Source: DASSKO01 sp035690425 (lineage in GTDB: Bacteria; Actinomycetota; Actinomycetes; Propionibacteriales; Nocardioidaceae). Taken from it: a stretch of 42,722 nt of DNA. Within the stretch, counting starts at the first letter, position 1, and each line of letters begins with the position of its first letter. The stretch is taken from NCBI GenBank assembly GCA_035690425.1, contig DASSKO010000028.1:1-42722 (forward strand), written 5' to 3'. The position numbers and the translations under genes were made by a program. A model generated the notes under the pieces. It was not told the DNA's origin, did not search any database, and saw nothing but the letters and a program-made list of their open reading frames with translations. This document shows positions 32,499-42,722 of this stretch, in pieces.

Positions 32499-33047
32499 AT
32501 GCCGGCACCCCTCCTGCTGCACGCGATGAGACTCGACGAGCTGTCCGTTCTCGAGCTGACCTACGGCGGTGTCGGCGGCACCCGCTGGCGGGCGACTCCG
32601 GCTGGGTTCCACGCGGCCGAGCATCGCTCGGTGCTGGGCAGCGACCACGGCCGGTTTGATCGGGCCGTCGACGCGCTGTTGCACTGGCGGATGCACGACG
32701 CCGCCGGGCTGCGGATGCAGGCGACCGGTCCGGTGGCGGTGGGCGTCGACTCGCTGGGGCGGCTCGGAGTCGGCCGGTTCGCCGTTCCGGTGCCGTGCCG
32801 CGTGGTGTGGGTGGTGCGTGAACCCGACCGGGTCGGCTTCGGCTACGGCAGCCTGCCGGGGCATCCGGCCTCGGGCGAGGAGTCGTTCGTGCTCGAGCGG
32901 GTCGCCGGCGAGGTGGTCTTCACGGTCCGCGCCTTCAGCCGCGGCGCGCAGTGGTACACCCGGTGCGGCGCGCCGCTGGCCCGATCCGCGCAGCGGGCCT
33001 ACCTACGCAGATACGCGGGCGCCCTCCGACGCCTGTCTGCTGACTGA
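32499..33047 (+). CDS. DUF1990 domain protein
   Basis: A 182-residue protein of the DUF1990 family. Typical blocks are LTYGGVGGTR, the RFDRAVDALLHWRMHDAAGL helix, PVPCRVVWVVREPDRVGFGYGSLPGHPASGEESFVLERV, and FTVRAFSRGAQWYTRCGAPLARSAQRAYLRRYAGALR. The fold is thought to be related to polyketide cyclase/SRPBCC proteins; no reaction is established. The start could be at 32499 or the internal ATG at 32526 (MRLDELSVLEL). It ends two bases from the convergent gene. Confidence 0.85.
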   Translation: MPAPLLLHAMRLDELSVLELTYGGVGGTRWRATPAGFHAAEHRSVLGSDHGRFDRAVDALLHWRMHDAAGLRMQATGPVAVGVDSLGRLGVGRFAVPVPCRVVWVVREPDRVGFGYGSLPGHPASGEESFVLERVAGEVVFTVRAFSRGAQWYTRCGAPLARSAQRAYLRRYAGALRRLSAD

Positions 33048-33049
33048 GC

Positions 33050-33601
33050 CTACGGCTCCCGGCGTACGACCACGATCGCCGCGAACGGCACCACCTGACG
33101 ACTCGTCACCGCGCTCCTGCGTGGTGACGCGCCGCGCTCGTGGACGGCGAGCTCGACGAAGTCGGCGCCGGCCTGCACCGGCGTGCCGTGCAGCATCGAC
33201 GAGCCGGCCCGCTCGACCGTCACCGCCGCCCGGTCACGCACGACCCGGCGCAGCACCGACGCAAGCCCGAGCCGGCGCTCCAGGCCACCGACCTGCTCGT
33301 CGGTGACCACTCCCGCCGCCAGGCCTTCGATGCCGCTGATGTGGTGTGCGGTCACCAACATCTCGACCGCTCCGTCGCGCAGCAGCAGGCAGTCGGCGGC
33401 GACCCGGGTGAGCTCACCGGCGCACGACCCGACGGGCGTGTGCACCCGGACCTGGCCGCCGACAGACCCGCGCAGCCGGTCCAGTACGCCGATCCGGGCC
33501 AGCTCGGCGCGGGTGCGATCGGCGACCTCGGCCTGGATGTCCGCCGCTGCGGCCGCCTCCCACTCCTGGTCGAGGTCGCGGAACAGCTCCTCCCAGCGCA
33601 T
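33050..33601 (-). CDS. Conserved hypothetical, possible LSm-like barrel (183 aa)
   Basis: A 183-residue soluble protein beginning MRWEELFRDLDQEWEAAAAADIQAEVADRTRAELARI: an N-terminal helix, then two or more repeated barrel-like units (GQVRVHTPVGSCAGELTRVAADCLLLRDGAVEMLVTAHHISGI and VTVERAGSSMLHGTPVQAGADFVELAVHE...SRQVVPFAAIVVV). The repeated unit of strands with a GxL.RVAADCLLL or GTPVQAGADFVEL turn resembles LSm-like small barrels; that is my reading, not a database match. Longer in-frame starts up to 34432 run through the LysM gene and were rejected. I recall conserved homologues of unknown function near secA in actinobacteria. Confidence 0.8.
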   Translation of the reverse strand: MRWEELFRDLDQEWEAAAAADIQAEVADRTRAELARIGVLDRLRGSVGGQVRVHTPVGSCAGELTRVAADCLLLRDGAVEMLVTAHHISGIEGLAAGVVTDEQVGGLERRLGLASVLRRVVRDRAAVTVERAGSSMLHGTPVQAGADFVELAVHERGASPRRSAVTSRQVVPFAAIVVVRREP

Positions 33602-33642
33602 GTGCCGCAACTTAGCGCACGGCAGCATCTGTGGACGAGAGA

Positions 33643-33700
33643 TTGACACCGAAGGTAAACGCGAGATGAATGGAGCATCAGCAGGCAAACATAGGCAAAC
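33643..33700 (+). promoter_or_regulatory. Putative promoter with phased direct repeats before the LysM gene
   Basis: A perfect -35 TTGACA (33643-33648) is followed after 17-18 bases by a weak -10 (ATGAAT, 33666). Three AGGYAAAC repeats lie at 33653-33660, 33683-33690 and 33693-33700, spaced 30 and 10 bases, so all fall on one face of the helix. BldC-type proteins bind such direct repeats, and one is encoded 1.2 kb upstream. Confidence 0.35.
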
Positions 33701-33743
33701 GCTGGCGTATGAGCGTTGGCGGACATCGACATGGCGGGTTGCA

Positions 33744-34505
33744 ATGCTCGTATCGCAGGGACCACACCGGCTGCGCGTCACGGTGCTCGCGATCGTGTGG
33801 GCGCTGGTCATGGCTGGCCTGCTCGTCCTCGACCGGCGTCTACTCACCGCCGCCTGGGCTCTCCTTCGGGCTGGTCGCCTGGGCGGCGCCCGCTTCGACG
33901 ATCTGGTCACCGGGTCTGCCCTGATCGTCCTGGCTGCGGCGCTGACCTGGCTGGCGGTGGCTGTCACCGCATGCCTGGTGGCCGAGTCCGGCCACCTCGG
34001 TGCACGCATGACCGGGCGCGCCGCCGCTGCACTGGCGCCTCGAGGGCTGCGGTTGCTGGTGCGTCTCGCCTGCGGCATCGCGATCGCCGGGCCGCTGGGG
34101 CCGGCCGGCGCGCTGGGGCCGGCCGGCGCCGCCGAGCTCGCCGGGCAAGGCTGCGAGCCCGTTGCGTGCGCAGTTCCGCTGACGGGCCTGCCGCTCCCCG
34201 ACCGACCCGACGTGACGGCGCACGTGCGTGCACCGCACTCAGCGATCCCGCACGCCGCGACGCCGGGCAGGGCCACACGGGCTGGCACATCGGCGACGCT
34301 GCAGGCCCCAGCCATCGCGGTCGTCACCGTCCGGCGGGGCGACTCGCTGTGGTCGATCGCGGCGGCGCACCTGTCCCCCGACGCCGGCGTCGACGAGGTC
34401 GCGGCCGCCTGGCCGCGCTGGTACGACGTCAACCGCGCCGCGATCGGCGGCGACCCCGACCTGATCTACCCGGGCACCGAGCTGGTCGTGCCCGCTGACC
34501 GTTGA
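33744..34505 (+). CDS. LysM-domain membrane protein
   Basis: A 253-residue protein with two N-terminal membrane segments (VTVLAIVWALVMAGLLVLD and ALIVLAAALTWLAVAVTACLVA), a Gly/Pro/Ala-rich region with a short duplicated segment (GPLGPAGALGPAGA), and a C-terminal LysM module (VTVRRGDSLWSIAAAHL...VDEVAAAWPRWYDVNRAAIGGDPDLIYPGTELVVPA) that binds peptidoglycan. The start at 33744 (MLVSQGPHRL) was preferred to ATG 33666: the 26 intervening codons have far lower third-position GC than the rest and overlap a promoter-like element. It is followed 35 bases later by the Rv3235-like gene. Confidence 0.85.
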   Translation: MLVSQGPHRLRVTVLAIVWALVMAGLLVLDRRLLTAAWALLRAGRLGGARFDDLVTGSALIVLAAALTWLAVAVTACLVAESGHLGARMTGRAAAALAPRGLRLLVRLACGIAIAGPLGPAGALGPAGAAELAGQGCEPVACAVPLTGLPLPDRPDVTAHVRAPHSAIPHAATPGRATRAGTSATLQAPAIAVVTVRRGDSLWSIAAAHLSPDAGVDEVAAAWPRWYDVNRAAIGGDPDLIYPGTELVVPADR

Positions 34506-34540
34506 CCTGATCACCCACCGGACCGAACCGAGGAGCCACG

Positions 34541-35020
34541 ATGGCTGCGAACTCATCGTTTCCTGCCCACCGTCTGCCGCCCGTGCAGGGCACGCTTGCA
34601 CTCGACATGTCCACACCGGGGCTGCCGCAGCAGCCGCGGCCCGACCTGCGCCTGGTCCCGGACGGCCGGCCAACCCCACCAGGGACGCCGCCCGCCGAGC
34701 AGTGGGCGGCCCGGTTCGTGCAGGCTGTCGTGGAGGTCGTCGCCGGTGACCGACCGGTCCAGCAGCTCGTGCGCTGGACCGACGAAGCCGTGTTCGCCGA
34801 CCTGCAGCACCGCGTCCAGGTGCTGAGCTCGGCAACCAGCGCTGGTGTGCGAGGCCGCACGGAGCGGTCGCAGCTACGGTCGGTGCGAGTCTGCCAGCCC
34901 GCGCCGACCGTAGCGGAGGTGTCGGCCCATGTGCGCCACGGCGGCCGATCGCGCGCCATCGCGGTGCGCTTCGAGGCCCAGCGTGGCCGTTGGCTCTGCA
35001 CGGCGCTGCAGTTCGGCTGA
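34541..35020 (+). CDS. Rv3235 family protein
   Basis: A 159-residue protein similar in layout to M. tuberculosis Rv3235: a proline-rich N-terminus (PPVQGTLALDMSTPGLPQQP and RPTPPGTPPAEQWAARFVQAVVEV), a core GDRPVQQLVRWTDEAVFADLQHRVQV, and a C-terminal block SVRVCQPAPTVAEVSAHVRHGGRSRAIAVRFEAQRGRWLCTALQFG. AGGAG is five bases before the ATG. It follows the LysM gene and is convergent with secA; Rv3235 is close to secA1 (Rv3240c) in mycobacteria too. Function unknown; a cell-envelope role is suggested by context only. Confidence 0.85.
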   Translation: MAANSSFPAHRLPPVQGTLALDMSTPGLPQQPRPDLRLVPDGRPTPPGTPPAEQWAARFVQAVVEVVAGDRPVQQLVRWTDEAVFADLQHRVQVLSSATSAGVRGRTERSQLRSVRVCQPAPTVAEVSAHVRHGGRSRAIAVRFEAQRGRWLCTALQFG

Positions 35021-35080
35021 CCCGTCGGGGCAGCCTCCATCGAGGCAGCGATCTCGGGCGGAGCGATTGTCGACCGAGCG

Positions 35081-35096
35081 AGGTCTGACCAGACCT
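35081..35096. terminator. Short palindrome between convergent Rv3235-like and secA genes
   Basis: AGGTCTGACCAGACCT gives a six-base stem (AGGTCT/AGACCT) with a four-base loop, in the 81 bases between the two convergent stops. It may act as a bidirectional terminator; no T-run is present. Confidence 0.4.
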
Positions 35097-35101
35097 ACGG
35101 G

Positions 35102-37957
<2,856 letters not shown>

Positions 37958-38083
37958 GAGCACTGACTCCTAGCTGCGTCGGACCGTCCCCGGCCCGGAG
38001 ACGGCTGGCGGGAGGAACCTCACCGCACCCGCCATCGTAGGTGACGGACGTGAACCGGTGAGAGTTCCCTCACCGCCGCAGGC

Positions 38084-38458
38084 TCAGCGCGACCGCCGTA
38101 GCCACCACAGGCCGGCGATCGGCAGCACCAGCGGAACGAACCCGTATCCGCGGCCGAAGCCCGACCACACCGTGGCATCGGGGAAGGCGTCGGGCGCCAA
38201 CACGCTGACCGCTCCCACGGCGAGTACGCCGACCAGCTCGGCCCCGCAGGCGAGCAGGGCGACGCGGCGCGCCTCCTTGGCCAGCGCCACCGTCGCGACG
38301 ATGTAGATGACAGCCGCGACGGCCGACAGCAGGTAGGCCACCGGAGCCTCACTCAGCTTGGTCGTGATCTGCACCGACGACCGAGCGGTCGCCGCCAGCG
38401 CGAACACGGCGTACACGGCGACGAGCAGGCGTCCGGGGCCGCGGCTGATCTCAGGCAC
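38084..38458 (-). CDS. Small integral membrane protein (124 aa)
   Basis: A 124-residue protein with four hydrophobic segments: LLVAVYAVFALAATARS, VAYLLSAVAAVIYIVATVALA, VALLACGAELVGVLAVGAVSVLA and GFVPLVLPIAGLWWL, ending in a basic tail. No motif points to a function. The GTG start overlaps the end of the next upstream membrane-protein gene by eight bases, so the two are coupled. I recall pairs of such small membrane proteins as conserved hypotheticals in Nocardioidaceae. Confidence 0.75.
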   Translation of the reverse strand: MPEISRGPGRLLVAVYAVFALAATARSSVQITTKLSEAPVAYLLSAVAAVIYIVATVALAKEARRVALLACGAELVGVLAVGAVSVLAPDAFPDATVWSGFGRGYGFVPLVLPIAGLWWLRRSR

Positions 38459-38813
38459 CCAGCGTCCAGATCTGGTCCATGCGCACCACCAGGATCGCCA
38501 CGGTCAGACACCCGACTACGAGCACGGTCGTGCCCCAACGACTCTTGTCGGCAACCGACCAGATGACGGCTAGCGGCGGGATCAACACGGCGGTCACCAG
38601 GTAGCCGATGAACGTCACTCCGTCCACGTCGCGGTCGGTGCCGGCCAGGGCGACGGACCCTGCGACCAGCTGGGCCAGCAACGCCGCTTCCAGGACCGCC
38701 AGCCCGTAGAAGAGCGGGTCGTTCAGCGTGCGACCCAGGATGACAAGCACCAGAGACCACGCTGCCAGCACCAGGCTTGCGCCGATCAGCAGCAACGTGG
38801 CGGTGTCGTTCAC
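38451..38813 (-). CDS. Small integral membrane protein (120 aa)
   Basis: A 120-residue protein with four hydrophobic segments (LLLIGASLVLAAWSLVLVILG, PLFYGLAVLEAALLAQLVAGSVAL, GVTFIGYLVTAVLIPPLAVIWSV and TTVLVVGCLTVAILVVRM). The segment GRTLNDPLFYGLAVLEAALLAQLV is the best recognisable stretch. Start GTG at 38813. It overlaps the next membrane-protein gene by eight bases; the pair may work together in the membrane, possibly as a two-subunit complex, but no evidence defines the role. Confidence 0.75.
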   Translation of the reverse strand: MNDTATLLLIGASLVLAAWSLVLVILGRTLNDPLFYGLAVLEAALLAQLVAGSVALAGTDRDVDGVTFIGYLVTAVLIPPLAVIWSVADKSRWGTTVLVVGCLTVAILVVRMDQIWTLGA

Positions 38814-38908
38814 GCCCCGCAGCCTACGGCGCCCTCGCCGGCGTCAGGCCAACGCCGCAGCGGCGCGGCACACAAGCCACCATGAAGGAAGTGAACCGGG
38901 GACGGTGG

Positions 38909-39070
38909 TCAGCGGCTCTCGCCCTCGGAAAGCTCGGCGAGCGCGGCTTCGGCAGCATCGAGCTCCTGTCGGGCAAGCTCGATCATCTCGCGCAGCCCCT
39001 GCGCACCGAACCTGTCGCGCACGTGCTCGACGTTGTCGACGATGATCGGGTCGATCTCCTCCTCGGTCAC
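38909..39070 (-). CDS. Small acidic protein (53 aa)
   Basis: A 53-residue protein, VTEEEIDPIIVDNVEHVRDR followed by FGAQGLREMIELARQELDAAEAALAELSEGES. It is a predicted two-helix acidic protein with GAAGGG about nine bases before the GTG. I recall homologues as short conserved hypotheticals in Nocardioides. Function unknown. Confidence 0.65.
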   Translation of the reverse strand: MTEEEIDPIIVDNVEHVRDRFGAQGLREMIELARQELDAAEAALAELSEGESR

Positions 39071-39096
39071 CCTGGGATCCCTTCGATTCGCCGGCC

Positions 39097-39234
39097 TCAG
39101 ACGTCCTGCCCGCGGTCGTCGGACATGTCCGCCGACTCGTCGGACTCGCTGGGCCGCTCACCGGACGGCGCCCTGTTGGTCGGTTCGGCGTCCTGGTCCT
39201 CGTGCTCGGCATCGCGCTCGTCGCGTTGTGACAT
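39097..39234 (-). CDS. Small hydrophilic protein (45 aa), tentative
   Basis: A 45-residue open frame, MSQRDERDAEHEDQDAEPTN and a Ser/Glu/Asp-rich remainder ending SDDRGQDV. It is very polar and probably disordered. It lies 26 bases upstream of the 53-residue gene in the same direction. No strong ribosome binding site and low complexity make the coding call weak. Confidence 0.4.
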   Translation of the reverse strand: MSQRDERDAEHEDQDAEPTNRAPSGERPSESDESADMSDDRGQDV

Positions 39235-39324
39235 GGTCCGTTCGTACCCAGCCGGACTGCGCGCATGCCGGTCCCGCGGGCAGGCGAGCAGCACGCGGCC
39301 CATGCCTTCGCCCGCGTGACGGGC

Positions 39325-39996
39325 TTACGCCGGCGGCGCGTCGACCAGGCAGCGGATCGGTGTCGACCAGGCGGCTGGGTCGAGCCACGGGAAGGTGTGC
39401 GCACCCGGCATCTGCTCGAACCTGCCGGCAGGCGCCTGCTCGGCGAGGTGGACCCGCACCAGGTGCCTGATCCCCCGGACGCCGGCGCGGGCCGACTCAG
39501 GCTTGTGCGACTCGGTCAGCCCCGGCGGCTCGCGCCGCCCGTCGAGCCGCCAGTGCAGCAGCAGCCGCGGCGCCGACCGTGCGACCGGGTCGACCGTCGG
39601 GCTCGCCAGCACGAGCCTCTCGATCAGCTGCCGGCCCGCCTGCGCGGCCGCGCGCGCGGCCACCTGCGTGCCGCTGGAGTGCCCGGCGAGCTCGACCGGA
39701 CCGAGATCCGCGGCTTCGAGCCAAGCGGTGACGGCCGCGCCGAAGCCAGGAACGTCCAACGGCTCGGGCGGCTCACCACTGCCGGCGTAGCCGGGGAACT
39801 CCACCAGGTGCCCGCGGGTCCATTCGCCGAGGGTGGCCAGCGCCGGCATCAGGTAGTCGGCGACGGCCATGCCCATCACGAGCACGACGTCGGGGACGCC
39901 GGGTCGTCGCTGCCCGAGCGAACGGCTGCGCATCCGTCCGTAGGGCAGGTCCCAGTAGCGGGTGACGAACTCCGCCGGCATCCGCGGGGCTGCCAT
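39325..39996 (-). CDS. Alpha/beta hydrolase
   Basis: A 223-residue hydrolase. The nucleophile elbow is GHSSG in GPVELAGHSSGTQVAARAA; the oxyanion region is VVLVMGMAVADYLMPAL; the catalytic histidine is probably in MPGAHTFPWLDP near the C-terminus. The chain is shorter than typical enzymes of the family (about 250-300), so a cap may be missing. ATG 39996 or GTG 40005 may be used. It begins just after the stop of the frameshifted gene upstream, so the two were probably one operon. Substrate unknown. Confidence 0.75.
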   Translation of the reverse strand: MAAPRMPAEFVTRYWDLPYGRMRSRSLGQRRPGVPDVVLVMGMAVADYLMPALATLGEWTRGHLVEFPGYAGSGEPPEPLDVPGFGAAVTAWLEAADLGPVELAGHSSGTQVAARAAAQAGRQLIERLVLASPTVDPVARSAPRLLLHWRLDGRREPPGLTESHKPESARAGVRGIRHLVRVHLAEQAPAGRFEQMPGAHTFPWLDPAAWSTPIRCLVDAPPA

Positions 39997-40009
39997 CCGG
40001 CCCACGTGC

Positions 40010-41283
40010 TCATGTCGCGGGCTCCCAACCGACACCGTCGTAGTGGTTGCTCCGCAGGTGCTCACCGAGGTCGGCGACGTCGAGCCTCGGCAGCGTCCGC
40101 GACGCGTCCGGCCAGCGACGCAGCGCCGGCCCATAGCGGGCGAACGTCGCGAAGTCGGCGGGAAAGCGACTCGCGTCGACCGCCAGCAGACCGCCGCGGC
40201 GTCGCGCCTGCCCGGCCAGGTCCCGCCAGACGTCGACGTCGGCCAGCCCCCTTGGACCGCACCCCGTGGGAGAACAGCATGATGGCGATTTCGTCGTACG
40301 GCGGGCCGTCGGCCAGGTAGGCACCCAGGGCATCGGTCGCACTGCCAACGGGGAACGGTGTCCAGAACGGCACCGAGCCCGTGCGCAGGATCTGCCACGG
40401 ATCCATCACCACGAACGACTCGACGAGCAGGCGCTCGGCCTGCCCACCGGCGGCGCCGCGCCGCCCAGTCCCGGACCTGCTCGCACAGGGCGGGGTCGGT
40501 GCGCCACTCTGCCTCCGGCGCCTCGTCGTCGGGCTCGGTCGCCCCGGGGCTCGCGGCGTACTCCCGCGGGCTCATCCCGCCGTAGGCGCCGTGCTGGAAG
40601 ACATGACGGTCGCCGACCCGGGTGACCGGCCAGGTGGTGCGGTCCTCGACCAGCACGATCGGTGCACCATGAGCCAGCTGGTCGGTGAGGAACCGCTCGT
40701 GGGCACGGCCGAGCCGACGCCGCTTCACCCGGAAGTACGCCATCTGCCGCAGCATCAGCCGGTCCTGGTTGGCGTCGTGGAAGCTGTGCAGCACGACGTC
40801 AGGGTTGCGGTCGAGGAAGGGCGGCGCGACGCGGGCGCCGAACCTCATCGACTCGGCGGGACGCTGCGGGTCTCCGCCGCTCCAGCGCACGGGGAGCAGC
40901 ACGGTCTGCGGCAACCACGGCACGCCCAGCGCCGCCGCCAGGTGGACGACCGCGCCGTTGGACGCCCCCAGGAACACGGCGGGGTAGCCGCGGTCGGGAT
41001 AGTGGCCGACGGTCCAGTCGGCCACCGCCTCCATATCGACACCCGGGAGCCGCGACACCGGCACGGCCCCCAGTGCGGCGCTCAGCGAATAGGCACGTTG
41101 ACGCTGCTCGAGCGGCAGTGCTCCACTGGCGCGCACGGGCAGCGCCTGCCACACCGACTGCCCCAGGTGGGCGAAGTCCCGGCCCTGCAGGGCCCGCGCC
41201 GTCGCCCTCAGCATTGCGGAGGCGGAGTCGAACGACGCGACCGCCCGCTGCGGCGAGACCGGCCGAGTCCGATCGGAGGCCAT
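40010..41283 (-). pseudogene. Frameshifted hypothetical gene with a serine-hydrolase-like motif
   Basis: A gene that needs two +1 frame changes to read as one protein of about 423 residues. From ATG 41283 frame one gives MASDRTRPVSPQRAVASFDS and continues to about 40460. Frame two continues with QAERLLVESFVVMDPWQILR...CSHGVRSKG-type sequence to about 40250, and frame three gives LADVDVWRDLAGQARRRGGLLAVDASRFPADFATFARYGPAL...DGVGWEPAT to the stop at 40010. The first switch is in a GC-rich stretch (about 40447-40467), the second at a run of five G (40247-40251). GASNG (about 106-110) in AVFLGASNGAVVHLAAALG resembles a hydrolase elbow. Frame one stays open across the switches and on into the hydrolase, giving a false 689-residue reading. 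Sequencing error or real decay are both possible. Confidence 0.7.
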
Positions 41284-41353
41284 GCGTCTCCCTACCCCGC
41301 AGAACCTGTCCGACCGCACGGAAGCGACCCGCGCACGGGCCGGCCGAGGTCGG

Positions 41354-42148
41354 CTAGAGCCGGCGCCACTGCGGCGGCGCCGAGTCGTGTCCATGTGCTG
41401 CCATGTTGCTCAGCCCGCCGTCCACGACGATCGACGTACCGGTCACGTAGGACGCGCGTGGCGAGGCGAGGAATCCCACCACCGAGGCGACCTCCGCCAC
41501 ATGCCCAGGTCGCCCGATCGGGTTGCCGGGCCGTTCGTGCTCGAAGGCTTCCGACTCCTCCTGCCCGGTCATCTCGGTCGCGATCTCGCCGGGGGCGACC
41601 GAGACCACCGTGATGCCGTGCTCGGCGAGCTCCAGGGACATCACCTTGGCCAGCATGCCCAGCCCCGCCTTGGCCGCGCAGTACGCCGCGGCACCCAGGC
41701 GGGGGATGTGCTCGTGCACGCTGGTGACGTTGATGATGCGGCCACCGTTCCCGGCGTCGATCAGGTGCCGCGCCGCGCGTTGACTGCACAGGAAGCCGCC
41801 GTCGAGGTCGGTGGCCAGCACATCGCGCCACGCCTCGTACGACAGGTCCGTGGTGAGGTCGGAGTGACCGGTTCCGCCGTTGTTGACCAGGACGCCGAGT
41901 CCGCCGAGCTCGCCGACCAGCTCGTCGACCACGTCACCGGTCGCCGGCCCACGCAGGTCCTGGTGCGCGACGAAGCAGCGCTGTCCTCGCTGCTCGATCT
42001 CGGCTCTGGTGGCCGTCGCTCCCTGCTCGTCGGTGTGGAAGGTGATGCCGACATCGAACCCCTCCGACGCCAACAGCTTCGCCGTCGCCTGGCCCATGCC
42101 GGAGTCCGCACCGGTGACGATGGCCAGTCTGGGGTAGGTGCCACTCAT
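41354..42148 (-). CDS. Short-chain dehydrogenase/reductase
   Basis: A 264-residue SDR using NAD(P). The cofactor motif is TGADSGMG (residues 12-19); VLVNNGGTGHSD replaces the usual NNAG with NNGG; the catalytic residues are the Ser in IINVTSVHEH and Tyr/Lys in AAYCAAKAG; the C-terminal SYVTGTSIVVDGG is the family signature. The start ATG at 42148 is preceded by CAGGAC; the longer reading from 42253 passes through an intergenic hairpin and was rejected. Substrate unknown; a sugar or 3-oxoacyl substrate is typical. Confidence 0.9.
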   Translation of the reverse strand: MSGTYPRLAIVTGADSGMGQATAKLLASEGFDVGITFHTDEQGATATRAEIEQRGQRCFVAHQDLRGPATGDVVDELVGELGGLGVLVNNGGTGHSDLTTDLSYEAWRDVLATDLDGGFLCSQRAARHLIDAGNGGRIINVTSVHEHIPRLGAAAYCAAKAGLGMLAKVMSLELAEHGITVVSVAPGEIATEMTGQEESEAFEHERPGNPIGRPGHVAEVASVVGFLASPRASYVTGTSIVVDGGLSNMAAHGHDSAPPQWRRL

Positions 42149-42210
42149 GTCCTGCGCCGTACCCACCAGCACAGACCTGACACCACACACGGGCGGCGCG
42201 GGCGGGTGGT

Positions 42211-42278
42211 GCAAAGGTGCGATCTCGCGGCGAGGGGACGGCGCGGGCAGCACCCTCCTCGCGAGATCGCACGTTTGC
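42211..42278. terminator. Long hairpin between EamA transporter and SDR genes
   Basis: TGCGATCTCGCG (42218-42229) and CGCGAGATCGCA (42260-42271) pair perfectly; outer GCAAA and TTTGC extend the stem to 19 base pairs with one mismatch, around a 30-base loop. It begins two bases after the transporter stop and could end that transcript. A member of a dispersed repeat family is the alternative. Confidence 0.5.
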
Positions 42279-42279
42279 C

Positions 42280-42722
42280 TCAGTCGGCGGGCCGCGAGCT
42301 GCGGGCGGGCACCGCGCCCAGACTCGCCGCCACCACCAGGGCGATGCCGAGCAGCCCGCCGAGTGACAACCGTTGACCGGCGACCAGCAGGCCGGCCAGT
42401 GCCGCGACCGCCGGCTGCATGCTGAGCATGATGCCGAACCCGCGGGGGCTCACCCGTCGCATCGCCTTCAGATCCAACGCGTACGGCAGCACCGACGACA
42501 TCAGCGCCACCACCACGCCGGCCACCAGCACCCGCGGGTCGAGGAGTGCGGCACCGGCCGTGCCGACACCGAGCGGGACCAGCACCAGGCTCGAGGCCAC
42601 CATCGCCCAGGCCAGCCCGGAGGTGCCCGGCAGTCCACGGGCGATCCGCGACCCCACCAGGATGTAACCGGCCCAGCAGACACCCGCACTGAGCGCCAGC
42701 GCCACACCCACCGGGTCGAGCC
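42280..42722 (-). CDS. EamA/RhtA-type transporter (5' end outside window)
   Basis: The C-terminal 146 residues of a DMT-superfamily exporter. Visible is the second EamA repeat: LDPVGVALALSAGVCWAGYILVGSRIARGLPG, then helices LAWAMVASSLVLVPLGVG, VLVAGVVVALMSSVLPYALDL, RGFGIMLSMQPAVAALAGLLVAGQRLSLGGLLGIALVVAASLG. PYALDLKAMRRVSPRGFGIMLSMQPAVAA is characteristic of the RhtA-like group, which exports threonine and homoserine in E. coli; substrate here is unproved. The N-terminal part lies beyond the right edge. Confidence 0.85.
   Translation of the reverse strand, partial: LDPVGVALALSAGVCWAGYILVGSRIARGLPGTSGLAWAMVASSLVLVPLGVGTAGAALLDPRVLVAGVVVALMSSVLPYALDLKAMRRVSPRGFGIMLSMQPAVAALAGLLVAGQRLSLGGLLGIALVVAASLGAVPARSSRPAD

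Noticed and set aside
39325..41394. A single 689-residue protein
   Set aside because: Its middle part (about 40010-40450) is Arg-rich nonsense while coherent protein sequence lies in the two other minus frames, and the hydrolase has its own start at 39996.

Overview
The window comes from a high-GC actinobacterium, most likely of the Nocardioides/Marmoricola type (Nocardioidaceae). This rests on codon use strongly biased to G/C in third positions, many GTG starts, a DUF222/HNH (13E12-type) gene under an actinobacterial SOS box, an Rv3235-LysM-SecA neighbourhood, a stand-alone NAD-dependent glutamate dehydrogenase of about 1630 residues, a bacterial Ku with a lysine-rich tail, and a NhaA/DsbA-like pair. 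It reads as chromosome: no integrase, transposase, phage structural gene, CRISPR array, tRNA or rRNA is visible, and no gene-free stretch exceeds 300 bases.

Layout. 1-4.6 kb: the end of a small membrane protein, a 72-residue hypothetical, a fused E1 alpha/beta thiamine-diphosphate dehydrogenase, and the SOS-controlled HNH gene with an internal poly-histidine tract. 4.7-9.3 kb: a leftward Tad/Flp pilus operon (tadA, tadB, tadC, a 57-residue pilin-like peptide, two TadE-like proteins, a TadG-like protein). 9.4-10.4 kb: a two-gene toxin-antitoxin-like cassette behind an inverted-repeat operator. 10.6-15 kb: a DsbA-like thioredoxin convergent with NhaA, a DksA/TraR zinc-finger protein and a two-gene ABC exporter. 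15.0-15.2 kb: a repeat-rich intergenic block. 15.2-25.4 kb: amino-acid catabolism (NAD-glutamate dehydrogenase, tryptophan 2,3-dioxygenase, P5C dehydrogenase) mixed with small hypotheticals, a lipoprotein and Ku. 25.4-29.4 kb: a DUF6912-like protein, a lipoprotein plus polytopic membrane-protein operon, and a Tat-exported PhoX-like protein.

29.4-38 kb: a HAD phosphatase with CpaE-like and CpaB/SAF-like pilus genes, then an excisionase/BldC-type HTH protein, a DUF1990 protein, an LSm-like hypothetical, a LysM membrane protein, an Rv3235-family protein and SecA. 38-42.7 kb: two small membrane proteins, two very small soluble proteins, an alpha/beta hydrolase next to a gene broken by two +1 frameshifts, an SDR, a strong intergenic hairpin and the end of an EamA transporter.

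How the genes connect. The Tad ATPase and platform genes lie about 21 kb from the CpaE/CpaB-like genes, so the pilus is encoded at two sites; no prepilin peptidase is in the window. P5C dehydrogenase yields glutamate, which the NAD-glutamate dehydrogenase can deaminate to 2-oxoglutarate. The most distinctive local signals are a fully readable SOS promoter in which LexA would cover the start codon, and a toxin-antitoxin-like pair in which a Phd-like N-terminus is joined to a HicB-like domain and paired with a HicA-like partner.
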